Below, piece after piece: positions 18,023-28,100 of a stretch of 64,000 nt of DNA. Position numbers and translations under genes: made by a program. The notes below the pieces were generated by a model. That model was given only the letters and a program-made list of their open reading frames with translations, had not been told where the DNA came from and ran no database searches. The DNA is from Streptomyces sp. SDr-06. GTDB lineage: Bacteria; Actinomycetota; Actinomycetes; Streptomycetales; Streptomycetaceae. The stretch lies in the NCBI RefSeq assembly GCF_003324565.1, contig NZ_QOLA01000024.1, positions 47,436-111,435 on the forward strand, read 5' to 3'. Every line of letters starts with the position of its first letter. Position 1 is the first letter of the stretch.

Positions 18023-18047
18023 CCGAGACGGAACGGGCCCGTCTCGG
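18023..18047. promoter_or_regulatory. TetR operator copy 2
   Basis: Palindrome CCGAGACGG-N7-CCGTCTCGG, 52 bases upstream of the hydrolase start. It is 25 bases long, like copy 1. The two centres lie 47 bases apart, between four and five helical turns. Confidence 0.75.
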
Positions 18048-18098
18048 GTACGGATCCGCCAGATCCCGCATGCCACCCCAGCGAACGTACGGCGCACC

Positions 18099-19301
18099 AT
18101 GAAATTCCTCTTAGACGACGGGTCCTTCTCCTTCGAGACCCTGCGGACCGCCGGATTCGCCGCCTACCAGGGCGCCGACCTCGGCGAGGTCATCGCCACC
18201 GCCCGCGACATCACCGACAGCTCCGAGGCGAGCTGGCACCGGGCCTGGAAGGCGACCGCCGAGCGCGTCGCGGCCATCGGCGAGCGGTCACTGGCAGCGG
18301 GCCACCGGGGCAGCGCCCGCGAGGCGCTCCTGAGGGCGTCGAACTACTACCGCACCGCCGAGTTCTACCTGCGCGAGGCGCCTGCCACCGACCCCGAGGT
18401 GGCCTTCCTGTCGACCGCATCCCGCAGGACGTTCGCCGTCGCCGTGAGCCTCTTCGACTCGCCGGTCGAGACCGTGGCCATCCCGTACGAGGACACGACG
18501 CTGCCGGGCTACCTCTTCCTCGTGGACGACAGCGGCACGCCGCGCCCCACCGTCGTGTACACCAACGGCTACGACTCGACGGCCGAGGAGTCCTACTTCG
18601 TGATCGCGGCGGCCGCCCTGCGCCGCGGCTACAACGTGCTCGCCTTCGACGGCCCCGGACAGGGCGCCGTACTGCGCGAACAGAAGCTCGTCTTCCGCGC
18701 GGACTGGGAAGCGGTGTCCACGCCGGTCGTCGACTACGCGCTCACCCGGCCGGAGATCGACCCGGCGCGCATCACCCTGTTCGGCTACAGCCTCGGCGGC
18801 TACATGGTCGCCCGGGCCGCCGCCTACGACCACCGGGTGGCGGCGCTCATCCTCGACGACGGTGTCTTCGACTTCGCGGGCGCCTTCGAGCGCGCCCTGC
18901 CGCCGGAGGTGCTCGCCTGGATCGACGAGGGACGCGACGAGGCCGCGGACGCCGCTCTCGGCGCCGCCGCCGAGAGCACCCAGGTGCGCTGGGCCCTCGA
19001 CAACGGCGTGTGGGCGCTCGGCGCGCGCTCCTACGCGGATCTGCCGCGGCGCAGCCGCGCCTTCACCCTGGACGGCCACGCCGACAAGATCGTCGCCCCC
19101 ACCCTGGTCCTGGACGCCGAGAACGACCAGTTCTTCGCGGGCCAGCCCCGCCTCGTCGCGGAGCGGCTGGTCAGCGCCCGCGCCACGCTGGTCACGCTCA
19201 GCGAGGCGGAGGGATCCGGCGAGCACTGCCACGTCGGGGCCTTCCACCGCGCCCACCAGGTCATGTTCGACTGGCTCGACGCGGCTCTGCCGACAGCCTG
19301 A
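18099..19301 (+). CDS. alpha/beta hydrolase (FrsA/dihydropseudooxynicotine-hydrolase-like)
   Basis: This 400-residue hydrolase has a helical N-terminal ~130 residues followed by a core alpha/beta domain. It carries the oxyanion region TNGYDST, nucleophile elbow GYSLGG (Ser ~230), acid in LDAENDQFF (~344) and His in GEHCHVG (~376). The N-terminal helical cap plus late core is typical of C-C bond or ester hydrolases related to FrsA and 2,6-dihydropseudooxynicotine hydrolase. The substrate is unknown; it is probably also chemically related to the TetR ligand. No signal peptide is seen. Confidence 0.85.
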   Translation: MKFLLDDGSFSFETLRTAGFAAYQGADLGEVIATARDITDSSEASWHRAWKATAERVAAIGERSLAAGHRGSAREALLRASNYYRTAEFYLREAPATDPEVAFLSTASRRTFAVAVSLFDSPVETVAIPYEDTTLPGYLFLVDDSGTPRPTVVYTNGYDSTAEESYFVIAAAALRRGYNVLAFDGPGQGAVLREQKLVFRADWEAVSTPVVDYALTRPEIDPARITLFGYSLGGYMVARAAAYDHRVAALILDDGVFDFAGAFERALPPEVLAWIDEGRDEAADAALGAAAESTQVRWALDNGVWALGARSYADLPRRSRAFTLDGHADKIVAPTLVLDAENDQFFAGQPRLVAERLVSARATLVTLSEAEGSGEHCHVGAFHRAHQVMFDWLDAALPTA

Positions 19302-19350
19302 ACCGCGCGCTCCGGGCCCCCGCCGGGACGGCCCGGTCCCCGGCGCCGGG

Positions 19351-19860
19351 TCAGCGGCGCTTCAGAAGTCCGCGTACGTAGGCGGCCTGGCCGACGTGCT
19401 GGAGGTCGTCGCCGATGACGCTGATCAGGCGGACGCCCAGCGTGACGTGTGGCGTCCACCGCTCGTCGACCACACGGTCGAGCGCCGAGTCGTCCAGGCC
19501 CCGGACGAAGGCCAGGGTCTGCTCGTGCACGGCGTCGTAGTATCCGCTCAGCTGCTCGGCGGAGACGCCCTTGACCGCCGCCACCTGGTGGGCCGTGTGC
19601 CCGTAGCCGGTCTCCTCGTCACCGAGTTCCAGGCCGAACCGGTCGGCCCAGCCCCGGGCCGTCCACACCTGGTCTCGGCCGGCGGCGTCGGCGATGTGGT
19701 CGTCCTGAACCCGCGTCAGGTGCCACACGAGCCAGCCGATCGAGTTCGCCTCGCCGTCCGGCCGGAAGGCGAGCTCCTCGGCCGAAAGACCCTCGACGAC
19801 GGCGTGCACGTCCTCCTGGACACGCCCGAAGGCGTCCGCCACCAGTTCCGCAGTGTTCAT
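19351..19860 (-). CDS. DinB-fold protein (mycothiol-dependent transferase-like)
   Basis: This 169-residue protein is a four-helix-bundle DinB member. Metal-binding His are placed as expected: WHLTRVQDDH (residues ~46-55) and the C-terminal GDDLQHVGQAAYVRG. In actinomycetes this group (DUF664/mycothiol transferase-like) often uses mycothiol in detoxification. Length is normal for the family. The ATG at 19860 follows an AGGATGG site; the frame extends further upstream without coding character. It converges on the hydrolase gene. Confidence 0.85.
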   Translation of the reverse strand: MNTAELVADAFGRVQEDVHAVVEGLSAEELAFRPDGEANSIGWLVWHLTRVQDDHIADAAGRDQVWTARGWADRFGLELGDEETGYGHTAHQVAAVKGVSAEQLSGYYDAVHEQTLAFVRGLDDSALDRVVDERWTPHVTLGVRLISVIGDDLQHVGQAAYVRGLLKRR

Positions 19861-21138
19861 CCGTCCATCCTCACGTGATCGGTACGGCCGCGGGCGCCGG
19901 CGCCCGCTCGACTCCCCACGCGTGCCCCGTTTCTCCACCATCCTCACAAATACCCCCGCCTGCGGCTCGTCGGCCGACGAACGCGGACGTCGTTCGGCCG
20001 TACGGTCAGCCCAGCCGCGGCCCGGGCCGCTGGTCACCGTCGCCCGCCGTACTCTCCACGCGCGAGGCGACCGGATGGAGCGGGACGGCGTGATCGCCGG
20101 CACCGGTCCGGCGCTCTTCTTGCGGCTTTCGGCCACCCGATGCTCGCCCTCGTGCACATCGAAGTGCCCCAGGTGTCCGCGCGGTCGTCGAGCAGGGGAA
20201 CGGTCCGGCGAAGTCCTGTGATGAGGAGCTCCGACCTCTGGTCTGTCGTCGATGCCACGGTGTGCGACGCCGTTGCGGGCGTCAGCGGCCCCAGGCTCGC
20301 TGGCCGACAGGCACCTCCGCGAGAATCTTCTGTACCCGAAGCACGATCCGGTCGCTGGTGCGGCGACGGTGGCGACCCAGCGGGTGGGTCGTGTCGACCG
20401 GGGGGCGCTCGGGGGCCGCAGCGCTGCGAAGCGCGCGGTGCCGTAGAGAGTGATCTGCCAAGGCCTCGACGAGGGTTCACCCGCGCCATGCGCCTTCACA
20501 GGGCGACGAGTAGCGCGGACGCACCTACAGCGGCGGGTCAGTATCGGGGGTGGGTCCTTCACCCACGCCGCGGAGCCCAAGCCGCCGAACAGCCCGTCAA
20601 CAGGACTGCTTCGCTCATGACTGGACGGGAGTTCCACCCCACCGAGGTCGCCTCACAGGCCCGCGCGCACCGGCGACACAAGCCTCGGGCACCGAAAGAG
20701 CGGCTCCTGTCGCCTGAGGTCGGAGATTTGCCTCAACCTGCCTCAGCAATCACGCGAAATGCAATACTCCCGTCTGCCATTGTGCCCTTCCGTACCTTCC
20801 CTCTGGTCCTTTCGGGCAGACCGCTCGGTCAGCGCGTGGCAGGGTGGCCCACCGGGACGAACGACCATTGACAGGCCGAGAATCGCTGATCAATTATCTC
20901 AACCACCGCTCGGGAAGTCGGCGCCGGACAACAGCGCGGCCGAGCGAACGCCCGCGTACGGCAGATCGGACCATGCGCCGGGTTTCTTTCTGGGATCCCC
21001 AACTCCCTCAGCACTTCAAGCGATTAGTTCAGTCCATTCGGTGCATTGCGGCGACGCGTTGGCACTCGACAGATTCCGCTGAGACATCTATCCAGTCACG
21101 GCTGTGAAAAGGCATCCCACAGAGGGGACGAGCTGGCC
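19861..21138. other. long upstream region of the NRPS genes, no intact gene
   Basis: Nearly 1.3 kb without a gene I can support. A rightward fragment around 20290-20450 (LYPKHDPVAGAATVATQRVG) has protein-like texture but no start. The last ~300 bases are AT-richer than the surroundings and probably hold the NRPS promoter and a long leader. Confidence 0.4.
20868..20899 (+). promoter_or_regulatory. candidate promoter of the NRPS operon
   Basis: TTGACA at 20868-20873 is followed by an AT-rich AATTATCT block ending at 20899. That allows a -10 hexamer 18-20 bases downstream. It would give a leader of about 230 bases before the NRPS start. Only sequence resemblance supports this. Confidence 0.3.
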
Positions 21139-24100
21139 TTGCCCGCGAACCAAGAATTGCGTCATTCCGCCCCGGAAACGCCCGGCCCGAGACCGTCACG
21201 ACCTGGACCTGTGCCGCTCGTTGACCGGACCGCTCCCCTGATGCTGTCCTTCGCGCAGCAGCGGTTGTGGGTCCTGTCGCAGATGCAGGGCGCGAGCGAG
21301 GCCTATCACATGCCCATGGCAGTGGAGCTGCGCGGCGCATTGGACCGCCCGGCGCTGGGCAGGGCCCTGGACGCGCTCGCCGCCCGCCACGAGGTACTGC
21401 GTACCCGGCTGGTCTCTGTGGCAGGCGTACCCTTCCAGCGGGTCGGCCCCGCCGACGCGGGCTTTCCCCTCACGATCACAGATCTCACCGGCACACCCGA
21501 TGCCTGGCAGCAACTCGCCGTGCTCCAGCGGGAGGAGGCCGCGGCGCCGTTCGACCTGGAGCGCGGACCGCTGACCCGGGGACGCCTGGTCATGCTGGAG
21601 GCCGAACGGCACGTCCTGCTACTGACGCTTCATCACATCATTGCCGACGGTTGGTCGATGTCCGTCCTGAACAGGGAACTCGGGGCGCTGTACGCCGCTT
21701 TCACGGCGGGCGCCGAGAATCCGCTGTCCGCGCTGCCCGTCCAGTACGCCGATTACGCGGCCTGGCAGCGGCAGTGGCTCTCCGAGGACGCCGCGGAGAG
21801 CCAGAGAGCCCACTGGCGGAAGGCCCTCACGGAGGCCCCCGCACTCCTCGAACTGCCCACCGACCGGCCGCGCCCCGCCGAGCAGGACTACCGGGGCGCA
21901 CAGGTACCCGTCACCCTCGACGAGGAGCTGACCGCCGCGCTGCGGGCGCTGGGCAAGCAGAACGGCAGCACCCTGTTCAAGACCGTGCTCACGGGCTGGG
22001 CGCTGACGCTTTCGCGTCTGGCGGGCACGGAGGACGTAGTGATCGGGGCGCCGGCGGCCAACCGGACGCGTCCCGAACTCGAAGGCCTCATCGGCTTCTT
22101 CGTGAACACGGTCGCGCTGCGCGTCGACCTGTCGGGCGAACCGACGGTGGCGGAGCTGGTGCGCAGGGCGGATGCGGCCGTGCTGTCGGCGCTCCAGCAC
22201 CAGGACCTGCCCTTCGAGCAGGTCGTCGAGGCGGTGAACCCACCCAGAAACCTCGGGCACACCCCGCTGTTCCAGGCGATGCTGGCCTGGCAGACGGCGA
22301 CCGAGGAGATGTTGGAGCTGCCCGGCTTCCAGAGCGTGCCGCTGGAGTTCCCGCGCTTCACGGCCGCGTTCGACCTGACGCTCTGCCTCACAGCGCGGGA
22401 TGGCCGCGTCACGGGGGAGCTCGACTACGCGACCGCGCTCTTCGACGCGGCGACCGCCGAGCGCCATGTACGCCAACTGCTGCACGTACTGCGGCAGATG
22501 GCCGAAGACCCGGAGCGGCCCGTGGCCGCCCTGACGCTCCTGGACGAGCGGGAACTCCACCAGGTCCTGGTGGAGTTCAACGGCACCGAGCGGGCGCCGA
22601 CCCCTACCGGTCTCGTGGAGCGGTTCGAGGCGCGGGTGCGCGAGCGGCCCGACCAGGTGGCGGTGGTCCATGAGGGCGAGCGGCTGGACTACGCCACGCT
22701 CGACCGGCGCGCCAACCGCGTCGCCCAGGCCCTGATCGCCCGGGGCGTGTGCACCGACCGGGTCGTGGGGCTGCACATGGGCCTCTCGGTCGACCTGGTG
22801 GTCGGCATACTCGGCGTGCTCAAGGCGAGCGGCGCGTACCTGCCGCTCGACCCCGCGCTCCCCCACGCGCGCCTGGCGGACATGGTGGCCGACTCAGGGG
22901 CCGTGCTGGTCCTCAGCGACACCGACGGCGCCCCCACCCTTAGCGCCACATCCCAGGACGACGCCGCCCCGGGCTCCGACGACGACGCGCCGTCGGCTCC
23001 CTGGCTGCGGCTCGCCTCCGTCGAGGCCGACGCCCCGCGCGACGGCGCTCCCGCGACGCCCTACCGGCGGGACGACCTCGCGTACGTCATCTACACCTCG
23101 GGGTCGACCGGCCGCCCCAAGGGCGTCGCCGCCACCCACCGGGGCATCCTCAACCTGCTGGACTACTGGAGCGACGAATTCGGCGCGACGCCGGGACTGC
23201 CGTCCGCGATGTGGCCGAGCTTCGCGTTCGACGCCTCGGTGCAGGAATTCCTGCTGCCGCTCACCACGGGCGGCGTGCTCCAGCTCGTACCGCGGGACGT
23301 CCGCGACGACCCCGAGACGCTGACCGCCTGGATGCGCGAGCACCGCATCGTGGACATCCTGCTGCCGCCCTCCTTCGTACGGTGGATCTGCGAGGCTCCC
23401 GAGGAGCGGCTGGCCGGCCTCGCGCTGCGCTGCGTCCGTACGGGCCTGGAGCCGCTGGCCGAGGACGCGCTGCACCGCATGGAGCAGGCTCTGCCCGGGC
23501 TGCGGGTGCTCAACGGTTACGGACCCACCGAGACCGCGCTGTACTGCACCGCCCAGCTCGACCCACAGCCGCTGGCGCGCCAGGCGCCGATCGGCCGCCC
23601 GGTCGCCAACACCCGCGTCTATGTGCTGGACGAGCGGCTGCGGCCGGTGCCGATCGGCGTCGCGGGCGAGCTGTACATCGCGGGCTCCGGACTGGCCCGC
23701 GGCTATCTGAACCGGCCGGACCTGACCGCCGAACGGTTCGTTCCCGATCCCTTCGTGCCGGGCGCGCGCATGTACCGCAGCGGTGACATCGCCCGCTGGC
23801 TGCCCGACGGCCAGTTGCTCTACGTCGGCCGCCGCGACCACCAGGTCAAACTGCACGGCTTCCGGATCGAGCTGGGCGAGATCGAGGCGACGCTCCTCGA
23901 ACAGCGGGGCGTGAGCGAGGCCGCGGTCCTCGCCGACCGGGACGCCGCAGGTGAACCGCGGCTGGTGGCCGCCGTCGGGGTGGGTGGCGCGGCGCCCCGG
24001 CCGGTGGCCGAGTGGCGTGCCGCACTCGCCCTTCGCCTGCCGAGTCACATGATCCCCGCGGTCTTCGTCGAGCTGCCGAGGCTGCCGGTCACCGACAACG

Positions 24101-25191
24101 GGAAGCTGGACCGCGCGGCGCTTCTGGCTCTGGCGCACACCAGCCTTCCGGCCCAGGTGAACCAGGCGACCCCGCGCGACCACATCGAGCTGAAGCTCTA
24201 TCAGATATGGCAAGGGCTGTTGCTGCGGCCCGAGATCGGCATCCGCGATGACTTCTTCGACCTCGGCGGCACCTCCATCTCCGCCATCAAACTGGCCCAC
24301 GCGGTCCGGGAGGCGTTCGGCGAGGCCCTGCCGGTCCGCGACGTCCTGCTGCACCCGACCATCGAGGCCTTGAGCGGACGGCTGCGCCGGGGGGCGTCGG
24401 GTCCACCACCGGACAACCTCCTGGACTTCCGCGCGGGTGACGGGGGCGCCAGGGTCGTCTGCGTCCATCCGGCGGGCGGCACCGCCTTCTGCTATCTGTC
24501 GCTGGCCAAGGTGCTGCCCTACTCCGTGGGCGTCCACGGCATCCAGTCGCCGGGCGTCAACCCCGGCGAATCGTTCCTGCCCACGGTCGAGGCCATGGCC
24601 GCTTCGTACCTGGAGCTCATCACCCCGCTGCTCGACGCGCCGCTCGTCCTGACGGGTCTCTCGTACGGCGGTCTGGTCGCACACGAGATGGGGCGCCGCC
24701 TCGCCGCGGCAGGACACGAGCGAGTGAGCGTGGTACTGCTCGACACGCAGGGCACCGACGATCCCGAGCGCCGCGCCGCCGTCGCACCCGTGGACATGGC
24801 GGAGTTCCGCGACAAGCTGGTCAAGTTCAACGGAATGTACCCCGGCATCGACGACCGGCAGATCGAGCAGTACTTCCACATCTACAACCACAACCGGCGC
24901 ACCGCCACCTCCTACATACCCGCCCCGTCGCCCGCGCGCACGGTCCTGATGCAGGCCGTCGAGAACGCGCCGGGGCCCCTGCTGGAGGAGGTGCGGGGCT
25001 TTTGGCACCGTCGCGCCGAAGGCGACTACCGGGTCGAGCCGGTGCGGTGCGACCACTGGGAGATGCTGGTGTCCGAAGCAGTGCTGCGGGTGGCCGCGAC
25101 GATCGAGGCAGAGCTGACGGACCTGGCCGGGCCCCGCCCGCAGCCGACCACCACTCGGACCGCCGGTGCCGGCTCCGCACGGGGGAACTGA
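21139..25191 (+). CDS. NRPS, one module: C-A-T-TE
   Basis: This ~1350-residue synthetase has a condensation domain (LSFAQQRLW, then HHIIADGWS near residue 165), an adenylation domain (YTSGSTGRPKG, NGYGPTETA, YRSGD, NGKLDR; ~475-985), a thiolation domain with the phosphopantetheine Ser in LGGTSISAI (~1042), and a type I thioesterase (GLSYGG, ~1173). My reading of the ten-residue A-domain code is D-A-Q-L-R-G-G-L-Y-K, which I cannot match to an amino acid. Having C at the front and TE at the end, it should acylate, extend and release. The TTG at 21139 is chosen for its GAGGGG site; a TTG at 21046 is possible. Its stop overlaps the next start by one base. Confidence 0.85.
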   Translation: MPANQELRHSAPETPGPRPSRPGPVPLVDRTAPLMLSFAQQRLWVLSQMQGASEAYHMPMAVELRGALDRPALGRALDALAARHEVLRTRLVSVAGVPFQRVGPADAGFPLTITDLTGTPDAWQQLAVLQREEAAAPFDLERGPLTRGRLVMLEAERHVLLLTLHHIIADGWSMSVLNRELGALYAAFTAGAENPLSALPVQYADYAAWQRQWLSEDAAESQRAHWRKALTEAPALLELPTDRPRPAEQDYRGAQVPVTLDEELTAALRALGKQNGSTLFKTVLTGWALTLSRLAGTEDVVIGAPAANRTRPELEGLIGFFVNTVALRVDLSGEPTVAELVRRADAAVLSALQHQDLPFEQVVEAVNPPRNLGHTPLFQAMLAWQTATEEMLELPGFQSVPLEFPRFTAAFDLTLCLTARDGRVTGELDYATALFDAATAERHVRQLLHVLRQMAEDPERPVAALTLLDERELHQVLVEFNGTERAPTPTGLVERFEARVRERPDQVAVVHEGERLDYATLDRRANRVAQALIARGVCTDRVVGLHMGLSVDLVVGILGVLKASGAYLPLDPALPHARLADMVADSGAVLVLSDTDGAPTLSATSQDDAAPGSDDDAPSAPWLRLASVEADAPRDGAPATPYRRDDLAYVIYTSGSTGRPKGVAATHRGILNLLDYWSDEFGATPGLPSAMWPSFAFDASVQEFLLPLTTGGVLQLVPRDVRDDPETLTAWMREHRIVDILLPPSFVRWICEAPEERLAGLALRCVRTGLEPLAEDALHRMEQALPGLRVLNGYGPTETALYCTAQLDPQPLARQAPIGRPVANTRVYVLDERLRPVPIGVAGELYIAGSGLARGYLNRPDLTAERFVPDPFVPGARMYRSGDIARWLPDGQLLYVGRRDHQVKLHGFRIELGEIEATLLEQRGVSEAAVLADRDAAGEPRLVAAVGVGGAAPRPVAEWRAALALRLPSHMIPAVFVELPRLPVTDNGKLDRAALLALAHTSLPAQVNQATPRDHIELKLYQIWQGLLLRPEIGIRDDFFDLGGTSISAIKLAHAVREAFGEALPVRDVLLHPTIEALSGRLRRGASGPPPDNLLDFRAGDGGARVVCVHPAGGTAFCYLSLAKVLPYSVGVHGIQSPGVNPGESFLPTVEAMAASYLELITPLLDAPLVLTGLSYGGLVAHEMGRRLAAAGHERVSVVLLDTQGTDDPERRAAVAPVDMAEFRDKLVKFNGMYPGIDDRQIEQYFHIYNHNRRTATSYIPAPSPARTVLMQAVENAPGPLLEEVRGFWHRRAEGDYRVEPVRCDHWEMLVSEAVLRVAATIEAELTDLAGPRPQPTTTRTAGAGSARGN

Positions 25192-28100
25192 TGGGCGCCG
25201 CACCGCACTCCCCCGCTCCCGGCCTCGCCGCCGCCGTACTCGACCGGGCTCGCCGACACTCGTCGGCCCCCGCGCTCATCGACGGCGAGCACATCCTGGA
25301 CTACGCGCACCTCGACACCGCGAGCGCGGCCGTCGCCGACGCGCTGCACCGCCGCGGCGTGCGGCCAGGACAGGCCGTCGCGGTCTGCCTGCCGCGCTCC
25401 TGGCAACTGGTCTGCGCCATGCTGGGCATCCTGCGCCTGGGCGCGGTGGTCGTTCCCCTGGACGCGCAGAGCCCGCCCGAGCGGCAACACCACATCCTGA
25501 CCGACTCGGCGAGCGTGGCAGTGCTCCACGGCGCCACGGCCCCGCAGCGGCTTCCCCAGGGTGTACGGCCCCTGCCGGTCGACGAGCTCCTCTCCGGCGG
25601 CGCGGGCTCCCCCGCGCCGGATCCGCGCACCTTGCCGCAGGGCCCCGCACCGGTCTCCTTCGTCTTCTACACCTCGGGCACGACAGGACTGCCCAAGGGC
25701 GTCGAGGTACGGGACTCCGGCATCGTGCGCCTGGCCCAGCCCGGCTACATCGCTCTGCGCGAGGGCGCCCGCTACTCGTGTCTGTCCAACCCTGCCTTCG
25801 ACGCGCTCAGTTTCGAGGTCTGGGTGCCGCTGCTGACCGGCGGCTGCTGTGTGATCATCGACGACGGGACAGCGCAGACACCCGACGTACTGGCCGCCGA
25901 ACTGGAGCGGCTGCGCATCGACACCCTCTTCGTCACCGTCGCGCTGTTCAACGCGGTGGTCGACCAGGTGCCGCACTGCTTCTCCGGCATCGGCCAGGTG
26001 CTGGTGGGCGGCGAGCAGCTCAACGCCCGGCTGATCCGCCGCTGGTACCGGTCCAACGTCACCAGTACCACCCAGCTCTACAACGTCTACGGCCCCACGG
26101 AAGCCACCACGTTCGCGCTGTGCCACGCCGTCCCGCGGGACTTCGCGGGCGATGTGGTGCCCATCGGGCGAGCGCTGCCGGGCACCGAGGCCCTCGTCCT
26201 GGCCAAAGGGCACCGCCCTGCCGAGCCCGGCGAGACCGCCGAACTGTACCTGGCGGGCGAGGCGCTGGCCGTCGGCTACCGCAACCTCCCCGAGGAGAGC
26301 GCGCGCCGCTTCGTCACCCTGGAGCGGCCCAACGGAACGCCGGTGCGCCACTACCGCACCGGCGACCTGGTCCGGCTCGATGCCGCGGGGCACGCCGAGT
26401 ACGTCGGGCGCGCCGACCGCCAGGTCAAGGTGCGCGGCTTCCGCATCGAACCGGGCGAACTGGAGCGTCAGATCGTGACGCACCCCGCGGTCCGCCAGGC
26501 CTACGTCTGCACCCGCCGCGACGCGAACGGCGTCAACGAGCTGCTCGCCTACTTGATCCTCGGCGCCGAGCTGTCCTTGGACGACTTCCACCGGCACCTG
26601 GACGCCGCCCTGCCCGCCTACATGCGCCCCCACCGGATCCACCTGGTCGACGCGTTGCCGCTCAACGCCAACGGCAAGGTAGACCGGGAGGCCCTGCTGC
26701 GGCACGACGTCGCACCGTGGCGGCGCACCGGAACCACCCGGACCGGCGCCGTCCTCACCACCCGGCAGCGGGAGGTTCTCGCCCTGGCGGAACGGACCCT
26801 GGGGACCGAGGGCCTATGCCTCGCCGACCGCTGGATCGCCTGCGGCGGCGACTCGCTCAAGGCGCTGCGGCTGCGCTTCGAGGCGCGCCGTCTGTGGGGC
26901 TGCGAACTGCCTCCGTCCCTGGTCCTGCGGAGCGACTTCGCCGAGCTGGCGGCAGCGACGGAGGCATCGGCCTCCCCCTACCCGGAGGTTCCCGCACCTG
27001 GGCCGACCGGCGCCGCGGCTCCGCCCACCGCGCCGGCCACCTCCGAGCAGCAGCGGCTGTGGCTCCTGCAGCAGCGCGATCCGGCGTCCCGCGCGTACAG
27101 CGTGCCGATGGTCTTCCGCGTCGACGGCGCTGTCGACACCACCGCGCTGCGCGGCGCGCTGCGACGCCTCGTGGCCCGCCACCCCGCGCTGCGCACCTCC
27201 TTCACCGCCACGCCCGAGGGTCTGCTGCAGACGGTGCACGAGCCGTACGACCCGTGGACCGAACCTCCCGCTGAGGCCCTCCGCGACGCGGCAGGCCGAA
27301 GGGCCTTCACCGACCGGCTGTTCGCCGCGCCCTTCGACCTGGCCCGGCCCTATCTGTTCCAGGCGTGCTGGCTGCCCCGTCCGGGCGGCGGCGAACTGTA
27401 CCTGCGCATGCATCACATCGCGGTCGACGGCTGGTCGCTCAACGTGCTGTTCGGCGAGCTGTCGGCCGACTATGCGGCAGCCGTCGGCCGCGCCGGGCAG
27501 ATGACCACGCGACCGGCGCCGACGCCGCTCGACTACGCCCGCTGGCAGTCCGAGTGGTTCAGCAGCGACGCCTACCGCACCCAGCGGTCCGAACTGCCCA
27601 CCCTGTACGCCGACTTGCCCCAGGGCCCGGCTGGTGCGGCCGATACGGCGCCTCTGGAGCCGGCCCACCGCTTGGGCGGCCCCACGGGACGGCTGCTGCA
27701 CACCCTCCTCGACACGGGCCGCCGCGCCACGCTCGACCGGCTCTGTGGCGACCTCGGTCTCACCCGCTTCCAACTCCTCCTGGGCGTCTATGCCTGGAGC
27801 CTGTACGGGGTGACGGGCAGCACCCGGCCACGGATCGCCACGCCGGTGGCCAACCGGCCCGTGCAGGACTTCGAGTCCAGCATCGGCATGTTCGCGAACA
27901 CCGTGCTGCTCCCCCTGAGCCTGGCCCCGCGCGAGCACTTGCGCTCCCAGCTCCTGCGCCACGGCGCCGCCACGCAGGCGGTCCTGGACCGCCAGGACGT
28001 GGTCCTCGCCGACGTCGTCGCCGACCTGCCGGGCCCGGCGGGCAGCACACCGTTCGACTTCATGTTCGTCCTGGAGAACACCGACTTCGACACACTGGCG

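Noticed and set aside
19861..20637. A 260-codon extension of the DinB gene frame upstream
   Set aside because: The sequence is Arg/Pro/Ser-rich without family features; the DinB fold and an AGGATGG site begin at 19860.
20140..20871. A 243-codon frame upstream of the NRPS
   Set aside because: Low-complexity Arg/Ser/Pro sequence without a ribosome site; only a short inner part has coding texture, so no gene is called.
22894..25203. A 769-codon leftward frame antisense to the first NRPS
   Set aside because: Shadow frame with no domain; the opposite strand has complete C-A-T-TE motifs.
25800..26150. Firm assignment of a single amino acid to the first A domain of the hybrid
   Set aside because: The code sits between known Ile and Val codes and I aligned it by eye, so only a branched aliphatic residue is claimed.
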